Shown here one piece after another: positions 24,550 to 32,785 of a DNA stretch of 56,048 nt; the first letter of the stretch is position 1; each line of letters opens with the position of its first letter. Below the pieces are notes generated by a model that did no database searches, was not told the origin of the DNA, and worked only from the letters and a program-made list of their open reading frames with translations. Source of the stretch: Bacillus sp. CH140a_4T (GTDB lineage Bacteria; Bacillota; Bacilli; Bacillales; Bacillaceae_G); assembly GCF_008923725.1 (NCBI RefSeq), contig NZ_WBPF01000014.1:25372-81419 (forward strand). Reading direction: 5' to 3'. The position numbers and the translations under genes were made by a program.

Positions 24550-25539
24550 ATGATAGATAATTTTTGGCGTGATTTACCACGACCATTTTTCGTACTTGCA
24601 CCAATGGAAGATGTGACAGACGTTGTTTTCCGTCACGTAGTAAGTGAGGCTGGTCGCCCAGACGTATTCTTCACAGAGTTCACAAATTCGGATAGCTATT
24701 GTCATCCAGAAGGTATGAAAAGTGTACGTGGCCGTTTAATTTTTACTGAAGATGAACAGCCAATGGTGGCGCATATTTGGGGAGATAATCCTGAATATTT
24801 CCGTCAAATGAGTATTGGTATGGCAGAGTTAGGATTTAAAGGCATCGATATTAATATGGGTTGCCCAGTACCGAACGTAGCATCAAGAGGAAAAGGTAGT
24901 GGCCTTATTCTACGTCCAGACGTTGCGGCAGAACTTATTCAAGCAGCAAAAGCGGGAGGACTACCTGTCAGCGTAAAAACAAGACTTGGCTTTAAAGAGT
25001 TAAGCGAGTGGGAAGATTGGTTAACGCACATTTTCAAACAAGATATTGCGAACCTTTCTATTCACTTACGTACAAGAGAAGAAATGAGCCAAGTGGATGC
25101 GCACTGGGAGCTAATTCCGGAAATTAAAAAATTACGTGATCGTATTGCACCAAATACGCTCCTAACAATAAATGGTGACATTCCTGACCGTAAAACCGGG
25201 CTGGAACTTGCTGAAAAATACGGCATTGATGGCGTAATGATTGGACGAGGGATCTTTAAAAATCCATTTGCTTTCGAAAAAGAACCAAGAGAGCATAGCA
25301 GTAAAGAACATTTAGATCTTTTAAGACTACAACTTGATCTTCAAGATCAATATGCAGAAGTACTGCCACGCTCCATCACTGGGCTTCATCGCTTCTTCAA
25401 AATTTATGTAAAGGGCTTCCCTGGAGCTGCTGAACTAAGAAATCAATTGATGAGCACAAAATCAACTGATGAAGTACGCGCATTACTTAATAAGTTTGAG
25501 GCGAGTGTTAATGTGGTAGAAGGTAGTGAAACAGTGTAA
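24550..25539 (+). CDS. tRNA-dihydrouridine synthase (Dus family)
   Basis: A 329-aa FMN-dependent TIM-barrel enzyme that reduces uridines in t[15 protein letters not shown] is the N-terminal FMN loop, [19 protein letters not shown] includes the catalytic Cys, and [20 protein letters not shown] and [28 protein letters not shown] are FMN-phosphate-binding regions. The usual Dus HGRT motif reads HLRT here. I chose the ATG at 24550 with AGAGGA upstream, although the spacing is long; GTG 24529 has no site. Which uridines it modifies cannot be told. Confidence 0.88.
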   Translation: MIDNFWRDLPRPFFVLAPMEDVTDVVFRHVVSEAGRPDVFFTEFTNSDSYCHPEGMKSVRGRLIFTEDEQPMVAHIWGDNPEYFRQMSIGMAELGFKGIDINMGCPVPNVASRGKGSGLILRPDVAAELIQAAKAGGLPVSVKTRLGFKELSEWEDWLTHIFKQDIANLSIHLRTREEMSQVDAHWELIPEIKKLRDRIAPNTLLTINGDIPDRKTGLELAEKYGIDGVMIGRGIFKNPFAFEKEPREHSSKEHLDLLRLQLDLQDQYAEVLPRSITGLHRFFKIYVKGFPGAAELRNQLMSTKSTDEVRALLNKFEASVNVVEGSETV

Positions 25540-25563
25540 CTTTTGAAAGTTACACTGTTTCAT
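25527..25563 (+). terminator. Terminator overlapping the dus stop codon
   Basis: AAACAGTGTAACTT pairs with AAGTTACACTGTTT around a short loop; the stop codon TAA lies in the 5' arm. Confidence 0.9.
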
Positions 25564-25717
25564 TTTAATTAAGGTAAACCGTATCATAAGTAAGTGAGGT
25601 ATTCTATGTAAAGAAGGGTAAGAAAAGAATACAGGAGAAAAGTGAAAATGGTTGGTCTTGATTTTCAATGATAGTATCATGTTTATTTTATTATGCCTAT
25701 AATTGGAGGCCATGTGA

Positions 25718-27733
25718 ATGTTAAGTGATCAGGCGAGATATTCTAGGCTCGCGAATATAACAAAAATAATAAATACAAAATTAGAACTACGTGAAGTGTT
25801 ACAGCGTGTAACAATAGCGATATCAGAGGAGATTGTTAAGTGCAACGCTGTTGGAATTTATTTGCCTCAGGAAGATGGAACATTTAGAGGGTTTGCAGGA
25901 AAACCAGAGACTATAAATGGCGTAACGCTCGATACGCAGGTAATTGATCCTGAAATAGACTTACTGGCAAAAGAAGTTATTGAAACAAAAAAAACTATTT
26001 ATATTCCTGATACCTCAAAGGATCACCGGCCAGATCCGAGACCAGTTGCTGCGTTCAAAATTAAATCCTTATTAGCTTTGCCCATCTCATTTGAGCAAGA
26101 GTTATTTGGTTTGGTTTTTTTATTTGATTATGGAGTTCCAATGAACTTAACAGATTCAGAAATTCAAAGTGTTGAAGCTTATGTAAATATGGCTGCGGTC
26201 GCAATTCAAAACGCAAATAATTTAACACAAAAGGAAAACCTTATTGCCGAGAAGCAGCTGTTACTAAATGCTACCCGTGATTTATCAATGTGTTCCTCGG
26301 TACAGGAGAGTTTTGATAAATGTTTTTTTTACTTAGGACAGATTTTAGATAGTAAAAACATGGCTGCCCACCTTTTAGACCCGCTAGACAAAACAATGAT
26401 TAAAACAACGAAGTTAAGCAAGGATTGTGATTGGACAGAAACGGATTGGATGGAGAAAAGCTATGAATCCAAGATCCAAGAGGTTATTCAAACAAAAAAT
26501 ATAGATAGTAAGGGTCTACTGATGATTCCATTGGTTTCAATGGGAGAAGTATTAGGGGTGATTGTTGTTGGTAAAGAGGGAGAAGCTCACAATTACGATA
26601 ATTCCCAAATGCAACTGGCAAAATCTATCGTTGATGCCACAGCTCCTACGTTTTCAAACTTGTTATATATGGGTCAACTTGAAAGCATGGTGGAAGAACG
26701 AACGAGAGAACTAGCTGTTGCTAATGAAAAAATTACAAGTGTGATTGAAAGTATTACAGATGGATTCTTTACTTTGAATAATACATGGGAATTTACGTAC
26801 GTAAATAAGCATCAATATTTTCCGCAAAGAAAAACAGCAAAAGATGTATTAGGTAAGAATATATGGGAGGTTTTCCCGAATAGCGTCGAAGAAGTTATGT
26901 ATAAGGAACTTCATCGTGCAATGTCAGAGCGAACTACAGTTTATTTCGAGTTTTTTTCTACCGCTGATGAATATTGGCACGAAGTTATTGCATACCCGTA
27001 TGATGATGGTATTTGTTGTATTTTTAAAAACATAACGGAAAAAAAGCAATATGAGCAGGAATTGAAAAGGTTAGCCAACATAGATTTAATAGGGCAAATG
27101 GCAGCAGGTATTAGCCATGAGATTAGAAATCCAATGACAACAGTACGAGGATTTTTGCAGTTATTAAAAGAAGAGCCCACCTATGAGAAACATAATAAGT
27201 ACTTTAATTTAATGATTGAAGAACTGGATCGTGCCAATTCTATTATTACTGAATTTCTCTCAATGGGTAATACAAGGAAATCAGATTTGCAGATGTTAGA
27301 TTTAAATTCAATTATCCACGATATTACCCCTTTAATAAAGATTGATACGTATAATCAAAATAAATATATTCAAATCGATACAAATGACATTCCGGAATTA
27401 CTTTTAAATCGTAATGAGATACGGCAATTATTAATAAACCTATATCGTAATGGCTTAGAAGCGATGAGCACAGAAAAATTTCTAACCATTAGCACCTACA
27501 AGGAAGGTCAAAATTGTGTGGTGCTTGCAGTACAAGATCAAGGAAAAGGTATCAGGCCAGAAGTATTAGAGAAACTGGGTACGCCATTTTTCACGACTAA
27601 AGATAATGGAACTGGATTGGGATTAGGGATATGTTATGCCATTGCTGCCCGTCATAATGCAAAAATAGAAATTCAAACGGGATCCGAAGGCACTACCTTT
27701 TTTGTTAAATTTAATTATGAAAATAATGAATAA
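25718..27733 (+). CDS. Orphan soluble histidine kinase, GAF-GAF-PAS-HisKA-HATPase
   Basis: A 671-aa kinase without membrane segments. Domains: GAF 1 (about 20-165), GAF 2 (about 180-315), short coiled coil (318-345), PAS (about 338-440), HisKA with phosphorylated His467 in GISHEIRNPMTTVRGFLQLL, and HATPase with N box NLYRNGLEAM, G1 DQGKGI, G2 GTGLGLGICYAI. The H-box resembles that of sporulation kinases that feed Spo0F, and no response regulator is adjacent; a phosphorelay role is therefore likely but unproven. GGAGG precedes the ATG. Confidence 0.88.
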   Translation: MLSDQARYSRLANITKIINTKLELREVLQRVTIAISEEIVKCNAVGIYLPQEDGTFRGFAGKPETINGVTLDTQVIDPEIDLLAKEVIETKKTIYIPDTSKDHRPDPRPVAAFKIKSLLALPISFEQELFGLVFLFDYGVPMNLTDSEIQSVEAYVNMAAVAIQNANNLTQKENLIAEKQLLLNATRDLSMCSSVQESFDKCFFYLGQILDSKNMAAHLLDPLDKTMIKTTKLSKDCDWTETDWMEKSYESKIQEVIQTKNIDSKGLLMIPLVSMGEVLGVIVVGKEGEAHNYDNSQMQLAKSIVDATAPTFSNLLYMGQLESMVEERTRELAVANEKITSVIESITDGFFTLNNTWEFTYVNKHQYFPQRKTAKDVLGKNIWEVFPNSVEEVMYKELHRAMSERTTVYFEFFSTADEYWHEVIAYPYDDGICCIFKNITEKKQYEQELKRLANIDLIGQMAAGISHEIRNPMTTVRGFLQLLKEEPTYEKHNKYFNLMIEELDRANSIITEFLSMGNTRKSDLQMLDLNSIIHDITPLIKIDTYNQNKYIQIDTNDIPELLLNRNEIRQLLINLYRNGLEAMSTEKFLTISTYKEGQNCVVLAVQDQGKGIRPEVLEKLGTPFFTTKDNGTGLGLGICYAIAARHNAKIEIQTGSEGTTFFVKFNYENNE

Positions 27734-27794
27734 TAACCTCATACCAGTTACGGTGAACCGTTCCATAAATATTTATGTTTAAGTTGCATAAAAA

Positions 27795-27833
27795 GAAATG
27801 GACAAACCTATATCAGGTTCGTCCATTTTTTAA
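27795..27833 (+). terminator. Terminator after the histidine kinase gene
   Basis: AAATGGAC-AACCT pairs with AGGTT-GTCCATTT and ends in TTTTTT. Confidence 0.9.
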
Positions 27834-28118
27834 ATGTGATAATTAATAGTGAATTATTCCAGAGGTTTCGTTCATCATCTTTATAACCAATCAGATAATT
27901 CAATATTGGTTTCCTTTCATAGTAACTCTAGTATTATTATAATTCACTTGGTTTAAAGTGCCCAAACAACATATGTTGCTGTTTTAAAATTCCCCCACAA
28001 GCATTAATCCACCTAAGACTACAAAACATGCCCTTAAAATGTTAAAGTAGTAACTTAACGACATTCATTTACACATGCTAAAAGCATTACGATAATCAAC
28101 ATTTCAGGAGGCAAAACA
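27834..28118. other. AT-rich spacer before the DUF1456 gene
   Basis: About 285 bases without a credible frame. The only structure I see is a 12-bp palindrome CAACATATGTTG at 27967-27978 and the AGGAGG ribosome binding site at the end. No consensus promoter stands out. Confidence 0.4.
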
Positions 28119-28637
28119 ATGGCAATGAGCAACAACGATATATTAAAAAGAGTAAGATACGCTTTAGATATAAGAGATATAGATATGGTAGAAATCTTTA
28201 AACTTGGCGGAATGGAAGTAACGAAAGAAGACGTAGTTGATATGCTTACAAAAATAAAGAGAGCGCCTCAGCATGAAGCTGAAAATGATGAGGTAGCTGA
28301 AGATGAGTACGTATTAACATGCGATATGATGATGTTAGAAGTATTTTTCAATGGATTTATTACTTTAAAAAGAGGGAAGCAAGATCCGAAACCAGGACAA
28401 CCGGCACCTGTACAAAGCAAAGAGAGTGCTAACAACCTTCTTCTAAAGAAAATGAAAATCGCACTATCATTAACGAGTGAGGATGTACTTGATATATTAG
28501 ATAGCGTAGGCGTTACGGTGACTAAGGGAGAACTAGGCGCTCTGTTAAGAAAAAAAGGCCATAAAAATTATAAAGAGTGCGGCGATAGATACGCAAGGAA
28601 TTTCATTAAGGGATTAGGTGTAAAGTATAGAGGGTAA
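28119..28637 (+). CDS. DUF1456 (YehS-like) protein
   Basis: A 172-aa protein with two copies of the DUF1456 motif: NNDILKRVRYALDIRDIDMVEIFKLGGMEV in the first half and NNLLLKKMKIALSLTSEDVLDILDSVGVTV in the second, each followed by a KxxxxxLL-type helix. An acidic then Pro/Lys linker joins the halves. Function is unknown; the fold is helical, and the family is often kept near stress genes. AGGAGG precedes the ATG. It is single and followed by a terminator. Confidence 0.9.
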   Translation: MAMSNNDILKRVRYALDIRDIDMVEIFKLGGMEVTKEDVVDMLTKIKRAPQHEAENDEVAEDEYVLTCDMMMLEVFFNGFITLKRGKQDPKPGQPAPVQSKESANNLLLKKMKIALSLTSEDVLDILDSVGVTVTKGELGALLRKKGHKNYKECGDRYARNFIKGLGVKYRG

Positions 28638-28671
28638 TGGGTCCGTTAAAGCGGTAAATGATATAATAGGT

Positions 28672-28705
28672 AGAGTAGGGCGTTCGTGTCCTATTCTTTT
28701 TTATT
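28672..28705 (+). terminator. Terminator with TTCG loop after the DUF1456 gene
   Basis: AGAGTAGG pairs with CCTATTCT around a GCGTTCGTGT loop region containing TTCG, then TTTTTTA. Confidence 0.85.
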
Positions 28706-28731
28706 TGTAAAATAATACACTAGGTGATGAA

Positions 28732-29439
28732 ATGGTACATACATATTTAGGTGAAACGATTAATTTTCATATAACTTATAAAAAGAAAAAGTCGGTGCGT
28801 CTTTTTGTAGATTCGTACGGAAATGTGGAAGTGCAGGCTCCAAAGGGAACACCTGTTGAATACTTAGTCCAGTTGCTAGAGGAGAAATGGGATTGGATTC
28901 AGAAAACACGTAAGGAAATGCAAGAGCGAGAGCTTGGACCACAGGAAAAGGATTATGATCAAGGAGAGGGCTTTCTGTATTTAGGAAATACGTATCCGAT
29001 ACAAATCTCCCAAGATGCAAGTATTACGCAAGACAATGCAGTGTTTGAAGGGAATAAGCTACATATTTATGTGAAAGAGCTTAAGGATGAGAAAATACAA
29101 CAAGCGTTAAAACGATTTTACTATAAGCAGTGTAAGTCATTAGTAGAGAAGAGTATTAAAGTGTATCAAAGTAACTTCAAAACAAAACCTCGTTCTATTC
29201 GTATTACAGATAGTAGTCGTACGTGGGGAACTTGCGATTCAAATTTACAGCTAACATTCAATTGGAAACTAGCGATGGCACCACAGCGAGTAATTGATTA
29301 TGTAGTTGTCCATGAAATGTGTCATATGGTTCATTTAAATCATGATCGCTCTTTTTGGCGTCTTGTCGGGAAGATAATGCCTGATTATAAGGAAATGGAG
29401 AATTGGTTAGCGTTATCTAGTTGGAAGATGACGGTTTAG
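28732..29439 (+). CDS. YgjP-type (DUF45) zinc metallopeptidase
   Basis: A 235-aa predicted zinc-dependent hydrolase of the YgjP/WLM-like DUF45 family. The zinc site is VVHEMCHMVHLNHDRSFW: HExxH with a third ligand His downstream. TWGTCDSNLQLTFNWKLAMAP is the conserved region just before it. The N-terminus (KKKKSVRLFVDSYGNVEVQAP) is the usual beta-rich start. AGGTGATGA precedes the ATG. Family members often accompany restriction or DNA-repair genes, but none is nearby. Confidence 0.88.
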   Translation: MVHTYLGETINFHITYKKKKSVRLFVDSYGNVEVQAPKGTPVEYLVQLLEEKWDWIQKTRKEMQERELGPQEKDYDQGEGFLYLGNTYPIQISQDASITQDNAVFEGNKLHIYVKELKDEKIQQALKRFYYKQCKSLVEKSIKVYQSNFKTKPRSIRITDSSRTWGTCDSNLQLTFNWKLAMAPQRVIDYVVVHEMCHMVHLNHDRSFWRLVGKIMPDYKEMENWLALSSWKMTV

Positions 29440-29443
29440 TGGT

Positions 29444-29543
29444 GCGCCGATATATCTCGAAAATCGCTAATATATTTGGAATTGCGCCGATATATCTCAA
29501 AAATCGTTGATATAATTGGAATTGCAATTGCAATCGATATATC
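29444..29543. repeat. Tandem 40-bp repeat, two copies plus a partial third
   Basis: Unit 1 (29444-29483) and unit 2 (29484-29523) match at 36 of 40 positions and directly abut; both begin GCGCCGATATATCTC and end TTGGAATT. A partial third unit (GCAATCGATATATCC) follows at about 29530-29544. A diverged pair with the same 40-base period lies at 35644-35722. Both arrays are just downstream of a gene. Confidence 0.8.
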
Positions 29544-29556
29544 CAATGAAGAAAAG

Positions 29557-29592
29557 TAAAAGGAGATGTCACAGCAGACATCTCCTTTTTTG
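29557..29592. terminator. Bidirectional terminator between metallopeptidase and acetyltransferase genes
   Basis: AAAAGGAGATGTC pairs with GACATCTCCTTTT around ACAGCA, with a T-run. Confidence 0.92.
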
Positions 29593-29601
29593 GCGTAGCA
29601 A

Positions 29602-30297
29602 TTATCGTCCAAATTTCACAACAAAATCTTCGTCTACTTTCTCCATTTCATACCCACGATAACCGTCCGAAAGTAAAGCTTGCTGTCCAACAGCATCATT
29701 TATCGGAACGCTCTTAACATCCGTCCAATCTCTTTCCTTGTCCTCGCGTAATTCCTTCACAAAAATATACCGCATACTCCCACCATATTTCTCTTTCAAT
29801 GCAGCAATCTCCATTCCTTGCGCAAATTTATCCTTCAAACTTGGAATGTTAAAAGGGGCAACGGTGCAGCAAACATAGTCGTATTTGCTATCTTCTTTTT
29901 GTAATTCATCCATAATAACTGTAGCTAATATTTTTTGCATCCCATTTCCTCGGCTGTTCGGGTGAACATTTGAGATTTCTTGATAGATGACGCGATGTAG
30001 TTCGCTTTCTAGTATGCCAATATCAAGCCCTAAATGTTCTTCGTCGATAGGAGGGACGAGTAGGGCACGAAATGCGATGAGTTCGTTTTCGATAAAAGCA
30101 CCAATCATCATGCCGTTTCCTTCTAGAATGTATTGAAATTCTTCTAAAGAGAGTGGTTGTAAGCGACTTTTATCTTCTAGCGCTTCAACTACAACGTTTT
30201 GTAGTGATAAGATTTGCTCGATGTTCTCTAGTGATAGTAATGTAACGTGAAATGTCTCGTTATTTTGTTTTAATGGTCCTTTGTATAGAACTGTCAT
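29602..30297 (-). CDS. GNAT-family N-acyltransferase
   Basis: A 231-aa single GNAT domain. The acyl-CoA pyrophosphate-binding turn is SNVHPNSRGNGMQKILATVIM (motif A, R-G-N-G-M), preceded by the strand MMIGAFIENELIAFRALL. It starts 14 bases after the racemase-like gene, with AAAGGAGG before the ATG, so the two form one operon. By context the acyl acceptor may be an amino acid and the donor may be succinyl-CoA, giving N-succinyl amino acids for the racemase. That is an inference; the sequence itself only shows the GNAT fold. Confidence 0.85.
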   Translation of the reverse strand: MTVLYKGPLKQNNETFHVTLLSLENIEQILSLQNVVVEALEDKSRLQPLSLEEFQYILEGNGMMIGAFIENELIAFRALLVPPIDEEHLGLDIGILESELHRVIYQEISNVHPNSRGNGMQKILATVIMDELQKEDSKYDYVCCTVAPFNIPSLKDKFAQGMEIAALKEKYGGSMRYIFVKELREDKERDWTDVKSVPINDAVGQQALLSDGYRGYEMEKVDEDFVVKFGR

Positions 30298-30311
30298 GTG
30301 TTAGTCCTCCT

Positions 30312-31421
30312 TTAGCGTACAACGTCTTGAAAGACGGTTAGTTCTTGTAATGTATCTTCATTTATTTCAATGCCGAGTCCTGGCTTTTCGTTTAAGCGAA
30401 TAAATGGTACGTCGTAATGTAAGTTTCCGATGTCTTTCGTGAACTTTAATGGACCTGTAAGTTCAACGCTCGTAATGATTTTTTTCGAAAAAGCAACATG
30501 GAATCCTGCGGAAGAGGCAACAGATGATTCGACCATGGATCCAACTTGGCATTCAATGCCTGCCATTTCTGCTTGATGAGCGAGTTTTACAGCGGGATAT
30601 ATGCCGCCGCATTTCATTAGTTTTATGTTCACTTTATCAGCCGCGTCTAATTTAATGATTTGGCGCATTTCACGAGAACCTTTTAATCCTTCATCAATCA
30701 TAAGCGGAAGGTCTGTTTTAGAACGAATGTGAGCCATTGCGTCAATATCGTCTGCGACAACAGGCTGTTCAATCCAGTCGATGTTTACATGACCTAATGA
30801 ACGAAGTGCCGTTAATGTGTTTGCGCTATTTTTCCAACCTTGGTTTACATCAACGCGAATAGCGATATCATTTCCTACACGTTCACGTACCGCTTCAATT
30901 CGTTTTACATCTTCTATTACATTTGTACCGACTTTCATTTTGAAAGATTGGTAACCTTTTTGAATCATGGAAGCAGCTTCTTCAGCCATGTCTTCTGGGG
31001 CTGCGATACTTAAGACGTGAGTGACAGGGAAGTCTTTATGGTAGCGTCCGCCAATTAATTGATATACAGGTTGATTTAGTTTTTTGCCCATTATATCAAA
31101 ACAAGCAATATCAATCGCGGCCTTCGCAGTAGGCACACCGTAAATTGTATTGTCCATCATATCGTGTATTTTCTCGATATTCATTGGATTTTGCCCAATA
31201 AGAGCAGGAGCAAGTGTATGTTTTAAAGTATGAAAAGTACTTTCCCATGATTCGCCTGTAACGTGATCATCAGCAACGCCTTCTCCGTAACCGATCATGC
31301 CTTCATCTGTTTCCATTTTGACGATAATAGAAGGCATATCAGAATAAGAACCATAACTAATAACAAACGGATTGCGAAGTGGTAAACGAATTGCGTAAAG
31401 ATGAATAGCTGTAATTTTCAT
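30312..31421 (-). CDS. Enolase-superfamily N-succinyl-amino-acid racemase (BC0371-like)
   Basis: A 369-aa enzyme of the muconate-lactonising subgroup. Acid/base lysines are Lys163 in FKMKVGT (KxK, 161-163) and Lys267 in NIKLMKCGG; metal ligands are Asp191 (VDVNQ), Glu218 (IEQP) and Asp243 (MIDEG). The two opposed lysines mean 1,1-proton transfer, i.e. racemisation or epimerisation. From memory, the matching protein of B. cereus ATCC 14579, BC0371, was shown to be an N-succinyl-Arg/Lys racemase. The GNAT gene follows in the same operon, and an M20 amidohydrolase lies nearby; together these would acylate, racemise and deacylate an amino acid. The promoter lies in the 92-base divergent gap to the regulator. 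Confidence 0.88.
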   Translation of the reverse strand: MKITAIHLYAIRLPLRNPFVISYGSYSDMPSIIVKMETDEGMIGYGEGVADDHVTGESWESTFHTLKHTLAPALIGQNPMNIEKIHDMMDNTIYGVPTAKAAIDIACFDIMGKKLNQPVYQLIGGRYHKDFPVTHVLSIAAPEDMAEEAASMIQKGYQSFKMKVGTNVIEDVKRIEAVRERVGNDIAIRVDVNQGWKNSANTLTALRSLGHVNIDWIEQPVVADDIDAMAHIRSKTDLPLMIDEGLKGSREMRQIIKLDAADKVNIKLMKCGGIYPAVKLAHQAEMAGIECQVGSMVESSVASSAGFHVAFSKKIITSVELTGPLKFTKDIGNLHYDVPFIRLNEKPGLGIEINEDTLQELTVFQDVVR

Positions 31422-31513
31422 TGGGTAGAGACCCCTTCCTGTTTACAATAGTTTTGTACATTTGATATAGTTGACGTTAAATAGTCGTTAATTAATGATA
31501 AGGAGTTAGAGAA

Positions 31514-32785
31514 ATGATGATAAAAATTGCAGTTGTCGGTTCAAAAGAGTTTATGGAGACACTTTTACCTGTTGCTCATAAACTAGAAGAAATAGAGATT
31601 GATCCATATATTTACCTTCATCCGGCAGAATCTTCTGAACTATTGAAGCGTTTAAAGCCTTGTGATTTCATCTTTTTCTCAGGTGCTTTACCTTATTATA
31701 TGGCAAAAGAAATAAGAGAACAATTACGAATTCCGAGTACGTACTTGCAACAAGACGAGACAACTGTCGCATCTTCCATTCTTTCTGTCATGTATCACCG
31801 AGGAATTCAACCACATAAAATTTCAATTGATTTAGTAGACCGCTCATTCATTACAAATGTGTTCCATGATATTGGTATAAAAGAAAATCCACAAGTGTTA
31901 GATTATGAAAATATGCTGTGGAGTAAAGAAGAAATAAATAGAGTTACGGATTTTCATATAGCTAAATATCAATCAGGAGAAGCTCATTTAGCTTTAACTA
32001 GTATTCATGCTGTCTATGATGAACTTCAAAAAATAGGTATTCCTTCAGAGCGTATGATAGATCCGAAGCAATCGATTATACATGGGTTAAAAGATGCAAA
32101 AATAAAAGCTGAGTTAGCCAAAAGCCATTCAGCTACTGTCGGTGCTTGTATGATTACTTCTTTAGAATTACGAGAAGGTTTGCTTGAGCAATTAGATGTC
32201 ATTTCAAAAGAACTACGTGGTTCATTTAAAAAAGTTGATGAAATGACGTTCATTTTGTATACGACTCGTGGTGATATTGAATCGACTATAAAAACAAATA
32301 TGATAAATCATTTATTTGCGAGTATAGAAGGTGCGATAGCTATTGGATTTGGTTACGGAAAAACTGTGAAGGAAGCGGAGCAAAATGCTAAAATCGCTCA
32401 AAGTTTCGCGAAGAATAATCCAATAGACCACTGCTTTTATATACTAACAAGTGATAAAGAACTATTTGGTCCGTTCCCGAAAGAACAGAGAGTACAAAGT
32501 TTGAAGAATGACAACCCAGAACTCATGAAAATAGCGAAAGAAACGAAACTTAGTCCAGCAAATTTATCAAAAATTATTCAATTTAGTCAATCACATTCTT
32601 CATTGAAGTTTACTGCAGCAGATCTTTCTGCATACTTACAAGTGACTCGCCGATCAACAGAAAGGTTATTAAAGAAACTAGTTGATTATGGATATGCTCA
32701 TATTTGCGGCGAGGAAATGCCTTATCAACAAGGACGCCCTCGCGCAATATATGAACTGAATTTACCGTTATCTTTAAGCTTCTAA
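31514..32785 (+). CDS. Three-domain transcriptional regulator (PrpR-N-like / GTP-cyclohydrolase-III-like / winged helix)
   Basis: A 423-aa regulator with an uncommon layout. The N-terminal part (about 1-110) has the look of a PrpR_N-type periplasmic-binding-like sensor (FIFFSGALPYYMAKEI). The middle (about 215-330) contains SIEGAIAIGFGYGKTVKEAEQNA, resembling the GTP cyclohydrolase III/GGDEF-like fold. The C-terminal section (about 345-415) holds a helix-turn-helix with a wing: LSAYLQVTRRSTERLLKKLVDYG. AAGGAG precedes the ATG by eight bases. It is divergent from the racemase operon and its end overlaps nhaC-type gene ends by 12 bases. It probably senses an amino acid or derivative and controls the neighbouring block. 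Confidence 0.72.
   Translation: MMIKIAVVGSKEFMETLLPVAHKLEEIEIDPYIYLHPAESSELLKRLKPCDFIFFSGALPYYMAKEIREQLRIPSTYLQQDETTVASSILSVMYHRGIQPHKISIDLVDRSFITNVFHDIGIKENPQVLDYENMLWSKEEINRVTDFHIAKYQSGEAHLALTSIHAVYDELQKIGIPSERMIDPKQSIIHGLKDAKIKAELAKSHSATVGACMITSLELREGLLEQLDVISKELRGSFKKVDEMTFILYTTRGDIESTIKTNMINHLFASIEGAIAIGFGYGKTVKEAEQNAKIAQSFAKNNPIDHCFYILTSDKELFGPFPKEQRVQSLKNDNPELMKIAKETKLSPANLSKIIQFSQSHSSLKFTAADLSAYLQVTRRSTERLLKKLVDYGYAHICGEEMPYQQGRPRAIYELNLPLSLSF

Noticed and set aside
26985-27005. Second -24/-12-like sequence in the histidine kinase gene
   Set aside because: TGGCAC and TTGC are two bases too far apart and it lies inside a coding region.
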